Shown piece after piece: positions 42,445 to 50,305 of a stretch of 64,000 bases of DNA (positions within the stretch are counted from its first letter, which is position 1; every line of letters begins with the position of its first letter). Source of the DNA: Planctomycetota bacterium. GTDB lineage: Bacteria; Planctomycetota; E44-bin39. The notes beneath the pieces were generated by a model. That model was not told the origin of the DNA. It made no database searches and worked only from the letters and a program-made list of their open reading frames with translations. The position numbers were made by a program, and so were the translations under genes. The stretch lies in contig SOJX01000037.1 in assembly GCA_004376375.1 (NCBI GenBank), positions 1 through 64,000 on the forward strand, given 5' to 3'.

Positions 42445-43206
42445 CTATTCCTCCGGTTTTTCCGGCGGGGCCTCGCAGGAGGCGGGGGGGGATTCCTCCA
42501 GCTCGTCCGCGGTAAGCTGCGTGCCTTTTACCCGCGGTCGCTCGGGGAAGTCGATCTTGTGGAGCGGCAGAATAACCGTCGATGAGATGTTCCCCAGGTG
42601 CGATGCGATGCGCTTCATGTAGCGCATGAACAGGGTCATCGCAACGGCCTGCCTCGTCGGAAGGTCGCTTTCGAAGAGGTCCTCAATCGTGCTGTCGCAG
42701 CGGATTGAGACTTCAAGCGCTTCCTGAACGGCGTCGTCCGCGATGGAGGAGTCCGAGTTCTCGAACGCGGTGCGGGTGAGCCTGAAGATGTCGCTCAGGT
42801 CGTTGGTCATCGCGTCGAGGAAGTTGAAGTAATCCGGCGGCAGGTCGTCCGCGATCGGCCTGTCGTAGTAGTGGATGGCTTCCCACATGTTCTTGCAGAA
42901 GTCGCCGATGCGCTCCGCGTCTTTCACGACCGACATGAGAATCAGGCAGGCGGGGAGGTCTTCTTCCGGGTTGACGGCGAGGTGCTCCATAATCTGCTTG
43001 CGGATCTTCCGCTCGGTGCGGTTTACCTCCTTGTCGTCCTGGAATATTTTCGTTTTGCACAGGAGCGGTTTTTTCATACCCGTGAAGAAGTCGTGCATGA
43101 GTTCGAACATGCCGGCGCAGAGGTCGAGCATGTGGAGGAATTCCTTGAGCATCTGGTTATAGAGGCTCTGCCCGGTCCAGTATTCGTATAGTTTCTTGAA
43201 GAACAT
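42445..43206 (-). CDS. PhoU-like (DUF47-type) phosphate-transport accessory protein
   Basis: 253 residues, all-helical, with 'DDKEVNRTERKIRKQIMEHLA' near residue 57, a PhoU-type metal-binding pattern. 'MSVVKDAERIGDFCKNMWEAI' and a second half with 'MRYMKRIASHLGNISSTVI' follow. The C-terminal tail is Pro/Glu-rich. It lies 75 bp downstream of a Na/Pi cotransporter gene on the same strand. In many bacteria such a pair encodes a low-affinity phosphate transporter and its regulator. Length and fold suit that role. Confidence 0.85.
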   Translation of the reverse strand: MFFKKLYEYWTGQSLYNQMLKEFLHMLDLCAGMFELMHDFFTGMKKPLLCKTKIFQDDKEVNRTERKIRKQIMEHLAVNPEEDLPACLILMSVVKDAERIGDFCKNMWEAIHYYDRPIADDLPPDYFNFLDAMTNDLSDIFRLTRTAFENSDSSIADDAVQEALEVSIRCDSTIEDLFESDLPTRQAVAMTLFMRYMKRIASHLGNISSTVILPLHKIDFPERPRVKGTQLTADELEESPPASCEAPPEKPEE

Positions 43207-43281
43207 CTGTCAGGTCCTTCCCATAATGCGCGTTCTTATAAACAAGTATATCCGAAATCCCCTGCTACGACAAGCTGAAAC

Positions 43282-44502
43282 CTACTTGCCGGTACACAGG
43301 TGGCAGATGAATATGCATATGCCGGGGATTATAAAAAACACTCCGATTATATAGACGAAGGCCCAGATGCGTTTTCCCGAGACCTTTTTCGCTATCCATT
43401 CCGCGATCCGCACGGGAATCATGCGCGTCTTTTTCAGCGGGAAGAAAAGTATCGTCCCCGATATGTTGAAAAACAGGTGCGAGAACGCGACCGTAAGCCC
43501 GAGGACGGTTTCCGGGCTGCCCGGCTCCAGGATTGCTAGCGCCGCCAGCATGGCCGTTATCGTCGTGCCGATATTTGCGCCAATCGTCATCGGCAGGATC
43601 TGAATGAGCGGGAAAACGCCGGCTGCGGCAAGAGGCACAAGCAGCGAGGTCGTTACACTGGAGGATTGGACGATTGCCGTAATCAGGGCGCCGAAGAAGA
43701 GCGCAAGTATTGCGTTCCTTGCCAGCACGCGGTCGATTACCCGCTCGATGGTGGGCAGAAGCGCGCCCCTCAGTACTTTCACCAGGAAGTACAGCGAGGT
43801 GAGAAGCACGGCCAATCCCACGATTGCCGCGATTGCCCCCGTCCAGCCTCTGGTCAGCCCGATGGTTTCATGGAGCAGGTTGAGAATGGTATTGACTATC
43901 GGTTTAACTGCAATGCTCAGCGGGTTCGGCAGCTTGCTGCCGAGGCCGATGGCGCTTTCAAGGCAACCTGTTACATATTCTGCCGAGTGCTGAAGAAAAT
44001 GTGTAAAGATTTCCAGTGGCAAGAGGATCACCACGGTCAGTATGTTAAAAATGTCATGAACGATGGCGGCGGAAAATGCACGTCGGAAGTCCATGCGCTG
44101 AGAGATATGGCCGAGTGATACGAGCGTGTTCGTTACCGACGTTCCTATGTTCGCGCCCATTACTATCGGGATCGCGTTGGGTATGTCGAGTTTCCCCGCG
44201 GCGACAAGCGCCACCACAAGCGAGGTCGTCGTGGAAGAGGACTGGATAAGTGAAGTGGCGAGAATACCGATAACCAGGCCCACGAACGGGTTCGTGGTTG
44301 TTTCCAGAAGATAATTGGCGAATCCCTTGCCGAAGAATTTGAAACCGCCGCCGATGAGGTTTATTCCGAGAATGAAAAAATAAAGCAGGATTAAACCGAA
44401 AAGAGCGGCAATCCACGGGTTCTGCGTGGACGGTATCCTCAATGCTCCGCTCGCCCCCGGTTGGGGTAGAGGAGAGTCATCCGATGGTGTTTGCGTTGTC
44501 AA
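43282..44502 (-). CDS. Na+/phosphate cotransporter (NptA/SLC34-type)
   Basis: 406 residues with eight or more membrane helices in two inverted repeats. Each repeat carries the family's QSSS motif: 'ATSLIQSSSTTTSLVVAL' in the first and 'ITAIVQSSSVTTSLLVPL' in the second. Both are followed by 'GANIGTSVTN' or 'GANIGTTITA'. It imports phosphate with sodium. The adjacent PhoU-like gene supports the call. Confidence 0.93.
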   Translation of the reverse strand: MTTQTPSDDSPLPQPGASGALRIPSTQNPWIAALFGLILLYFFILGINLIGGGFKFFGKGFANYLLETTTNPFVGLVIGILATSLIQSSSTTTSLVVALVAAGKLDIPNAIPIVMGANIGTSVTNTLVSLGHISQRMDFRRAFSAAIVHDIFNILTVVILLPLEIFTHFLQHSAEYVTGCLESAIGLGSKLPNPLSIAVKPIVNTILNLLHETIGLTRGWTGAIAAIVGLAVLLTSLYFLVKVLRGALLPTIERVIDRVLARNAILALFFGALITAIVQSSSVTTSLLVPLAAAGVFPLIQILPMTIGANIGTTITAMLAALAILEPGSPETVLGLTVAFSHLFFNISGTILFFPLKKTRMIPVRIAEWIAKKVSGKRIWAFVYIIGVFFIIPGICIFICHLCTGK

Positions 44503-44712
44503 GTGTGTCTCGCCAGCAATCGAACGATGTAATCCGCTTCCAGTTATATGCCGATCGAACGGATGTCGCCGTCGGGGGAGGCTGTACCAGTATTCGCGGC
44601 TATTGTAATAAAGAGAATTGCCCGGTCAAGGACTAAAAAAGTTTTTACGTAATTGAGAGGATTTTCTCAATATATTGTCCAAAAATCGGGTTTTTTTGAC
44701 TTCGCTTTTTGC
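44503..44712. other. Divergent upstream region
   Basis: A gap between the phosphate transporter and the next lipoprotein gene with no gene that I can support. It is T-rich near 44690, and presumably holds the promoter of the transporter operon. Confidence 0.4.
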
Positions 44713-44740
44713 TTGACTTGGAGCGCCTATCTGCTAACAT
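44713..44740 (+). promoter_or_regulatory. Sigma-70-type promoter
   Basis: TTGACT (44713-44718) and TAACAT (44735-44740) are 16 nt apart, about 65 bp upstream of the lipoprotein start. Confidence 0.55.
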
Positions 44741-44806
44741 AGCCCTTTCACTTGTCCAGGCAACGGGTTAGCGATTATCTGACTAGGCTATGAACAGGAG
44801 GCGAGG

Positions 44807-45391
44807 ATGAAAAAGGCCGCCATTGCACTTGCGCTTCTCTCGGCACTCTGTCTGTCCGCCTGCAGGATGATGAAGGCACCCCTGACATACGACGAGCTTG
44901 GTATGACGGTGGTGGACGTTGATAGAATCAATATTAACGGCATCATATGCGAGCCTGAAGACGGGGAGGAGCTTTTCATGGGCCTGCTGGCTGACCTGGA
45001 GGCGATGTACGAGGGCAAACTCTGCGGCGGCGAGATGAAATTCGTCGTTCTCTGGTGGTACCGCAATGGTAATGGCGGCTATATCTGCGTACCGCCCGGA
45101 CTTACGTACCACAGCGACATGTTCACCCTGGGGTTCGGCGGCATCGCCGAGCTGGGCATAGTCACCCTGAAGGAAGACGACGAGACCGAGAAGTTGATCG
45201 GGTTTTCGCGTTATAACGGCCACGGGTTCGGGGGTGCCATCGCGACGCTCGAGAATTACGAGTTTGTGCACGATCCGGAGGACCTGGACAAGAAGATCGG
45301 AATCCTGAAAGAATATTCATACATGATTTGCGGATTTAAGGTGCATACGGTTAGCGAATACCTCGACTTTGGAGTGTACGAGGAGGAATAG
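44807..45391 (+). CDS. Lipoprotein of unknown family
   Basis: 194 residues with lipobox LSAC (Cys19) and a perfect AGGAGG ribosome binding site 7 nt before the ATG, implying good expression. The mature domain mixes alpha and beta, with 'EMKFVVLWWYRNGNGGYICVPPG' and acidic stretches. I do not recognise it. It has its own predicted promoter (44713-44740) and terminator (45425-45455), so it is a single-gene unit between the phosphate locus and a repeat array. Confidence 0.75.
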   Translation: MKKAAIALALLSALCLSACRMMKAPLTYDELGMTVVDVDRININGIICEPEDGEELFMGLLADLEAMYEGKLCGGEMKFVVLWWYRNGNGGYICVPPGLTYHSDMFTLGFGGIAELGIVTLKEDDETEKLIGFSRYNGHGFGGAIATLENYEFVHDPEDLDKKIGILKEYSYMICGFKVHTVSEYLDFGVYEEE

Positions 45392-45424
45392 CCGCCTCTT
45401 CATACGAACCTGATTAAAACAGCG

Positions 45425-45457
45425 CGGGACCGGGTTATCCGGTCCCGTGTTTTCTTT
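45425..45457 (+). terminator. Rho-independent terminator
   Basis: The 9-bp stem cgggaccgg / ccggtcccg with loop gttat is followed by tgttttcttt. Confidence 0.85.
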
Positions 45458-45480
45458 GTCATTGCGAGTAGGAATCATTT

Positions 45481-45620
45481 TAGGTTTCAGGTTTTAGGTA
45501 TTAGGTTTTAGGATATCTTTCATTAAATTTTTTCCTGAAACCTGAAACCTAAAACCTGAAACCTGAAACCTGAAACCTGAAACCTGAAACCTAAAACCTA
45601 ACACCTAACACCTAACACCT
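45481..45620. repeat. Heptamer inverted array (GGTTTTA / CCTGAAA)
   Basis: The left arm has four GGTTTCA or GGTTTTA words. An AT-rich centre follows at about 45510-45533. The right arm has ten or more CCTGAAA words, then CCTAACA words. The right arm is at least twice as long as the left. This is the most regular array in the window. Confidence 0.85.
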
Positions 45621-45690
45621 TTACTGAGATCGCCACGTCGCCATCAGTATTTATTAAATGTTGGCTCCTCGCGACGACATGATTATAGAC

Positions 45691-46548
45691 TTATCTGTTT
45701 CTCGGCCTGTTCCAGCCGCCGTCTTTGTTGCGGCCGCCCGTTTTGTTGCGTTTTTCGGGACGCATTCCGCCCGCTCTCCCGGGTCTCTGGTTCCTTTTCT
45801 TCAGGTCGGGGCTGATGAGCTTCTGCATTGCCTTGAACGCCTCCTCGCCGACGAGCGCGCTCAACTGGTCGCCCGCGTCCTTGAGGATGCCGTTCACCTG
45901 CTGTTTGACCTGCTTGCGCTCCTGGGGGCTGGCGGTCTCGGGGTCGAGGCTGGAGAGGAGTTCGCGGATGCGGTCCTGGCGGTCCATGACGATGCCTTCG
46001 ACCTGCGCCTTCATTCCCGCGTCCCATCCGTACCTGTTGGCGAACTTGTTTATCATCTTGCCCAGTTGCAGGCGCATGCGTTCATCGTTCTTCGCGCGGC
46101 GGTTGACCATGCCCTCTCTCTTTATTTCCTGTAGTATTTCCTTGATGTCTTCCCTCGCGCCGGGAAACGCACCAAGCAGCGTGTTGCCGCCGGGGATCGG
46201 GTCGTACTTCCCGTCGCCGTCGAGGGCCGGGGGCGCGGCCTCGGGATTGACTCTCAAGCCGAGCCCTTTTTTCATCTGCGCCAGTTCCTTTTTCAGCGCG
46301 CTGTTTTCATCTCTCAGGCGCGAGATTTCGGTATCGTGGGCCAGCAGGCGCTTATTGATATCGGCGAGGTTTTTCACGGGCTCGCCCGTGAACTTGATTT
46401 CTTCGCCTTTCTTGCCCGAGTTGTCCGCCGCGCGCGCCGGCGTCGCCGACGGCCCGAGCGTGTCCTGGCCCTCGGCAAAGTAGAGTACCAGGAAGACGCC
46501 CGAAAGTACGATCCCCATGATTACGACGCTGACTATTGTTTTACCCAT
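45691..46548 (-). CDS. Membrane-anchored coiled-coil protein of unknown function
   Basis: 285 residues from an ATG 8 nt behind GGGAG. It has an N-terminal helix (about residues 5-25), a short coiled coil (about 60-95: 'DINKRLLAHDTEISRLRDENSALKKEL') and a Pro/Gly linker. A helical domain follows ('RMRLQLGKMINKFANRYGWDAGMKAQVEGIVMDRQDRIRELL'), faintly like CpxP/Spy-type or zinc-resistance-associated periplasmic proteins. The Arg/Gly/Asn-rich tail is basic. The Spy-type resemblance is only suggestive. Confidence 0.65.
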   Translation of the reverse strand: MGKTIVSVVIMGIVLSGVFLVLYFAEGQDTLGPSATPARAADNSGKKGEEIKFTGEPVKNLADINKRLLAHDTEISRLRDENSALKKELAQMKKGLGLRVNPEAAPPALDGDGKYDPIPGGNTLLGAFPGAREDIKEILQEIKREGMVNRRAKNDERMRLQLGKMINKFANRYGWDAGMKAQVEGIVMDRQDRIRELLSSLDPETASPQERKQVKQQVNGILKDAGDQLSALVGEEAFKAMQKLISPDLKKRNQRPGRAGGMRPEKRNKTGGRNKDGGWNRPRNR

Positions 46549-46644
46549 GATATAATCTCCCTGTAAAATTTCCCTTCATATATTATGTACAACCCGGCCC
46601 CCAAATGCAAGTTTCGGGAAAAATTATTTCGTAATGTCAATGTG

Positions 46645-46680
46645 TAGGGGCAAGGCATGCGCGTGTTCTTTGCCCCTACG
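46645..46680. repeat. Family B palindrome, 36-nt variant
   Basis: Nearly identical to 5400-5435, including the asymmetric cgcgtgtt insert. It overlaps the last codons of the glycosyltransferase gene, whose stop lies at 46676-46678. Confidence 0.72.
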
Positions 46681-47719
46681 AAACACACTCCTCGTACAGG
46701 CGGGCATATGTGTCAAGAAACTCGTCAAGGCCGAAAAAGCGGGACGCGATTTCGCGCGCACTTTCGGCGACGGCGTCGCGGTCTTCGTATTCGGCGCGCA
46801 GTTGTTCGACGCCGCTGAAAATTCCCTCGCCCGTCGGCGGCACGGTCACGCCGCCGCCCTCTTCGGCGATTACTTTTCCAAGCGCGATCCTGTCGGAAAC
46901 TATAACGGGCCGCCCCGCCGACAAACCTTCCAGGCACGAGCGGGGGTAGGGCATGTTGTGTTCCGGCGTCGTGAACGGCGCCGTGACCGCGTGGCAGCGC
47001 ATCAGGATGTCGTATATATCCACGATGCTGTCAATCACCTCGACCCGGTCTTCGATTCCGCGTTTCCTGATTTCTTCCAGAAGCTTGCGCTTCACACGCT
47101 TTCGCCAGACGAGGACGAGTTCGAGGTTTTCGTCGGTCGCGCACGCGTTCAGGAGCGCGATGATGCCGCGCGTCTCCATCTGGAAGAGCGCAAACGGGCT
47201 CGACGCGAAACACAGCCTGAACGGCCCGTCCAGAGGCGGTACCGGCAGCGGCGCGGGGGCAATCCCGATCCCCGGCCGGATGGCCGAGATTCTTTCAAGC
47301 CCCATCCGGCGCAGCCGGCTTGCCAACTCCGGCTCGGCGACGACGAGATGTTTTGCCCGGTTTCCAAGCTGGAGGTACGGCTCGATAAAAGTCTTCGACG
47401 ATTTGCCCGGCTGCTCGGGCGGGGCGCCGCCGGTGATGGTTACCAGCCGCGGCTTTTCGAGCTTTCCGAAATATTTCGGCGCCTGCGTATCGGGCAGGAA
47501 AAAGTGGTGCAGGTCGTACATCTCCTCGTCCTGCTCCGGTTCTTGTGAGTGCCGCCGCCGAAGCGCCCACGCCACCGGCGCTATCGCACGGTATTTCTTT
47601 TCCGCGAGGTGGTCTATCTCGTGTATGCCGCCGTCGGTGCGCGCGGCAAGGAGCGCGATCTCCTTCGCCGCCGCCTCCCAGTGCGGCTCGTAGCTGAAGA
47701 TGTGGTAAAGAACTTTCAT
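46676..47719 (-). CDS. Glycosyltransferase (GT4-like)
   Basis: 347 residues with two Rossmann-like halves. The C-terminal half shows the GT-B pattern: 'LDGPFRLCFASSPF', then 'RVEVIDSIVDIYDILMRCHAVTAPF', and the donor-binding motif 'NMPYPRSCLEGLSAGRPVIVSD' with the E of the EX7E type. It presumably transfers a sugar from a nucleotide donor in envelope glycan or glycolipid synthesis. The acceptor is unknown. No other sugar gene is adjacent. A repeat array separates it from the dual-OB gene upstream. Confidence 0.82.
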   Translation of the reverse strand: MKVLYHIFSYEPHWEAAAKEIALLAARTDGGIHEIDHLAEKKYRAIAPVAWALRRRHSQEPEQDEEMYDLHHFFLPDTQAPKYFGKLEKPRLVTITGGAPPEQPGKSSKTFIEPYLQLGNRAKHLVVAEPELASRLRRMGLERISAIRPGIGIAPAPLPVPPLDGPFRLCFASSPFALFQMETRGIIALLNACATDENLELVLVWRKRVKRKLLEEIRKRGIEDRVEVIDSIVDIYDILMRCHAVTAPFTTPEHNMPYPRSCLEGLSAGRPVIVSDRIALGKVIAEEGGGVTVPPTGEGIFSGVEQLRAEYEDRDAVAESAREIASRFFGLDEFLDTYARLYEECVS

Positions 47720-47780
47720 GTTTCAGTTCATCGGTTGTTCAGTTCATCGGTTCATCGGTTGTTCGGTTTTTCGGTTATTC
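47720..47780. repeat. Octamer array (TTCATCGG / TTGTTCGG)
   Basis: About seven words joined by CGGTT start at the glycosyltransferase ATG and run into the last codons of the dual-OB gene. A close relative is at 7607-7645. Confidence 0.7.
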
Positions 47781-48476
47781 AAGCTGCCACAGGGGATTTC
47801 TTCTGAAATGTATATTATTGATCTGCAGCCAATGGACAGGATTTTCTTTTGGAAAGGCCCTGGTCAAGCCCAGGCTGAGAATTACCTTTTCGCCCGCTTC
47901 GAGGTGTTTTGCAACCCTTTCGGTCAATTTTGTATTCGGTGTGAAATGATCCTTTTCGTATAAGCGTAAATCCGTAACTCCAAGGTCAAGGTGGAACGTA
48001 CTATCGTCGACAATCATTCGAATTTGCTGTTTTTCTCCTTTTTTTCTGATAAACAGGACGGGTTGTTTCTCCGGCATTAGACAGCCGAGGGATGCTTTTC
48101 CCCGCCCTTTTTCGGTGCAGCATGAGGTTGGGTGTTTTTTTATCAGTTCGTTTCCGAAAATATCCTCGAGCTGCCTTTCGCCGGCGGTTGTCAGCAGCTT
48201 CCAGAATTCCTCCCGCGAGGTTTTACGGATGAGCTGGGCATTATGGGGCAGAAACCTGTGATCTTCTACGTGCGGCCTGTCCGGGCAGGGAGTCGGCTCG
48301 TCGATTTGTACAACGTTGCCGATATCAAAAGGCCCGCCGTTTCGCGCCAGGAGGCGGGTCATGTTTGCGCCTTCCGGCAGCACCGGACGCGCGTGCCTTT
48401 GCGTTTTCGCACAGATTCCGGCGACACATATCTGTCCTCTGGACATTCTCGTCAGGTGATTGATTACAATTTCCAT
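47775..48476 (-). CDS. Dual-OB-domain protein of the DUF488 cassette
   Basis: 233 residues that resemble, as I recall it, the dual OB-fold protein often found beside DUF488 genes. The N-terminal half has 'VINHLTRMSRGQICVAGIC' and 'RPVLPEGANMTRLL'. The C-terminal half has 'KQQIRMIVDDSTFHLDLGVTDLRLYE' and 'VILSLGLTRAF'. OB folds usually bind nucleic acid or nucleotides. Its stop codon and last codons lie inside a tandem array. It is third in a three-gene unit: DUF488, DUF488, dual-OB. The role is unproven; a nucleic-acid-sensing or defence function is plausible. Confidence 0.75.
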   Translation of the reverse strand: MEIVINHLTRMSRGQICVAGICAKTQRHARPVLPEGANMTRLLARNGGPFDIGNVVQIDEPTPCPDRPHVEDHRFLPHNAQLIRKTSREEFWKLLTTAGERQLEDIFGNELIKKHPTSCCTEKGRGKASLGCLMPEKQPVLFIRKKGEKQQIRMIVDDSTFHLDLGVTDLRLYEKDHFTPNTKLTERVAKHLEAGEKVILSLGLTRAFPKENPVHWLQINNIHFRRNPLWQLE

Positions 48477-48486
48477 CCGGCATCAT

Positions 48487-48924
48487 TCATAAGTGCGTAA
48501 TCGTTCCCTCGCCCCACTCGCCTGTCAGGTGTTCGGCAACGAGCCTCCTGTGGCAATGATCGGCTTCCGGCTCGCTGCAAAGCAAAACGCATGGTTTCAT
48601 GAAAAGATTTTTGTCCACGTTTCTTGCCGCTTCACGTTCTTTCAGAAGGGCGATAAAGCGCTCCTTGTATTCTTCCCACGAAATCTCCTTCTTTTTGTAT
48701 CCGTCGAGGAGATCCCTGGTCGGGGAAAGTTCCGGGAGATGGAAGTATTCTGCGCCGCAGATTTCTTTGAGGAGATACGGCAGGTCGCCTTGCTTGGTGA
48801 ACCCCGCGAATTGCGACTGGTTGTTCAGGCGTACGTCGATCAGGTTTTTGATTCCCGCTTTTCTGAGGGTTTCGAAAAATTCCCGTGCGGTTTTTTTTGC
48901 GAAACCGATTGTGCAGATTTCCAC
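48487..48924 (-). CDS. DUF488 protein 2
   Basis: 145 residues from the GTG at 48924, which follows AGGAG at 8 nt. The frame is open far upstream, but only the part from this GTG is DUF488-like. It has the family marks: 'ICTIGFAKKTAREFFETLRKAGI', 'LIDVRLN', and the C-terminal 'EADHCHRRLVAEHL' with the conserved Cys-His-Arg. The gene overlaps the 3' end of DUF488 protein 1 by 85 bp in another frame. Its stop is 10 bp before the dual-OB gene. Biochemical activity of DUF488 is unknown. Confidence 0.82.
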   Translation of the reverse strand: MEICTIGFAKKTAREFFETLRKAGIKNLIDVRLNNQSQFAGFTKQGDLPYLLKEICGAEYFHLPELSPTRDLLDGYKKKEISWEEYKERFIALLKEREAARNVDKNLFMKPCVLLCSEPEADHCHRRLVAEHLTGEWGEGTITHL

Positions 48925-49478
48925 GCCTTTTTCTCCTGATCGTCGAAAAGACTCAGTTGTCCCCCGGTTCTTCGGAATTCTTCTTCTTCGGCGAGCTCGC
49001 TTTCGGGCTGCACCCGCCCGTCGGCGTGGATATGAAATACGCTCACGCCTTCGCCTTCCAATACGCGGCCGATAAGAAGCCGTCTGTGGCAGTTCGTCGG
49101 GTCCGCTTCGCCGCATAGAATTGCAGCGTGCGTCTCCCTCAGATTATCCAGAATTTCTTTCATTCCCCGTTGAAACCTTGCCGATTGCGCCAGGACTTCG
49201 TATAGAACGAAACCTTCCTCGTCGTAGAATTCCTCTTCGTCCGGCGTGCCTCCGACCAGGTGACCGAGAAAAAGATATGCTACGCCGCTCGTTTTCAGGA
49301 ACTGCTCCAGCGGCTTCCGGTTGAAATGCGGGACATGACCTGAATAAGGCTTCGACCGGACGTCAATGACGGTCTGGATTTGGTATTTTTTTATTAATTG
49401 AAGGAATTCTGCCGGCGGATGATTTGAATGCCCGAGGGTCCATATTGTTTTATTGTCTTCGGCGTATTGCTCAGTCAT
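48840..49478 (-). CDS. DUF488 protein 1
   Basis: 212 residues: 'IWTLGHSNHPPAEFLQLIKKYQI', 'VIDVRSKPYSGHVPHFN' and 'EADPTNCHRRLLIGRVL' identify the DUF488 family, here with the GHS motif that protein 2 has lost (GFA). After the core a charged tail (about residues 170-212) runs into the overlap with the next gene. It is first of the DUF488-DUF488-dual-OB unit. The predicted active-site-like Cys-His pair is present in both DUF488 proteins. Confidence 0.86.
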   Translation of the reverse strand: MTEQYAEDNKTIWTLGHSNHPPAEFLQLIKKYQIQTVIDVRSKPYSGHVPHFNRKPLEQFLKTSGVAYLFLGHLVGGTPDEEEFYDEEGFVLYEVLAQSARFQRGMKEILDNLRETHAAILCGEADPTNCHRRLLIGRVLEGEGVSVFHIHADGRVQPESELAEEEEFRRTGGQLSLFDDQEKKAWKSAQSVSQKKPHGNFSKPSEKRESKT

Positions 49479-49570
49479 ATTCCGGCACTTTCCCCTGCGC
49501 CTTCATGTTAAAAAAACCGGAGATTCGAATATATTATATTATGACAGCGGAGGCATAAACAAGCAAAAAC

Positions 49571-50305
49571 TCACAGTGTGACCGCCTTTGCCGCAGTTAC
49601 CACCCAGCTGAAAGGGAACCGCGACGGCAAACGCTCGCCGAGTTCGACGAGCCGCCGGCGGAGGCCGGGGAAAAACCTGTGCCGCGCGGCGATGTTCGCA
49701 ATGTGATACGCGCGAAGGTGCTGCATCACGGGCGTGAGCGATTCGATTTCAAAGCCGCATGCGGTCATTTCCTGCTTCAACGTTTCGGGCGTGTATTTTT
49801 CGTCGTGGATTTTCGATTCGTTCAGGGCGGCATACCTTGCCGCGAATTTGCTCATTTTCGCGTTCAGTGCGTCGAAGGCGAGCCGGCCGGCCGGAACGAG
49901 CACGCGCCTGATTTCTCCCAGTATCTTCTCGCGCTCCGTTTTATAGTGGTGGCGAAGAAAACGGAAACAGCAGACGAGATCGAACGTGGAATCGTGAAAC
50001 GGCAATGAGAACGCGTCCGCGCAAACGGGTCGCCAGCCCCCGTTTCCCCGCCCGGCTGATTCTCCAAGCATTGCAGTGTTTGCGTCCGCCAGGATGCCGA
50101 GCGGAACGGAAACTCCCTCGGTTATCCGCCCCGGCCCGCAGGCGAGGTCGAGGACTTTCCGGGGCCTGCACTTTTCGATAAGCGCGGCGACCGCCGCCCG
50201 TTCGTATTTGTCGGCGACTGACCAGGGGAGCCGCCCGAACCGCTCCGACAGGTAGCGCGCCGCCGTTTGCGGGTCTTTGTAAAGGCGCCGCAGGCTTTCG
50301 CTCAC
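49571..50305 (-). CDS. Class I SAM-dependent methyltransferase
   Basis: 244 residues from the GTG at 50305, which overlaps the pilR stop as GTGA, so it is translationally coupled. Motif I 'VLDLACGPGRITEG' is followed by motif II-like 'LGILADANTAML', then 'VCADAFSLPFHDSTFDLVCCFRFL' and 'REKILGEIRRVLVPAGRLAFDAL'. These are the usual methyltransferase-11-type elements. The substrate is unknown. Because it is coupled to pilSR it may modify a pilus- or chemosensory-related target, or simply be co-transcribed. Confidence 0.85.
   Translation of the reverse strand: MSESLRRLYKDPQTAARYLSERFGRLPWSVADKYERAAVAALIEKCRPRKVLDLACGPGRITEGVSVPLGILADANTAMLGESAGRGNGGWRPVCADAFSLPFHDSTFDLVCCFRFLRHHYKTEREKILGEIRRVLVPAGRLAFDALNAKMSKFAARYAALNESKIHDEKYTPETLKQEMTACGFEIESLTPVMQHLRAYHIANIAARHRFFPGLRRRLVELGERLPSRFPFSWVVTAAKAVTL

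Noticed and set aside
45481-45620. A CRISPR array
   Set aside because: The repeats are 7 nt with no spacers of constant length, and no cas gene is near. The same holds for the other tandem arrays.
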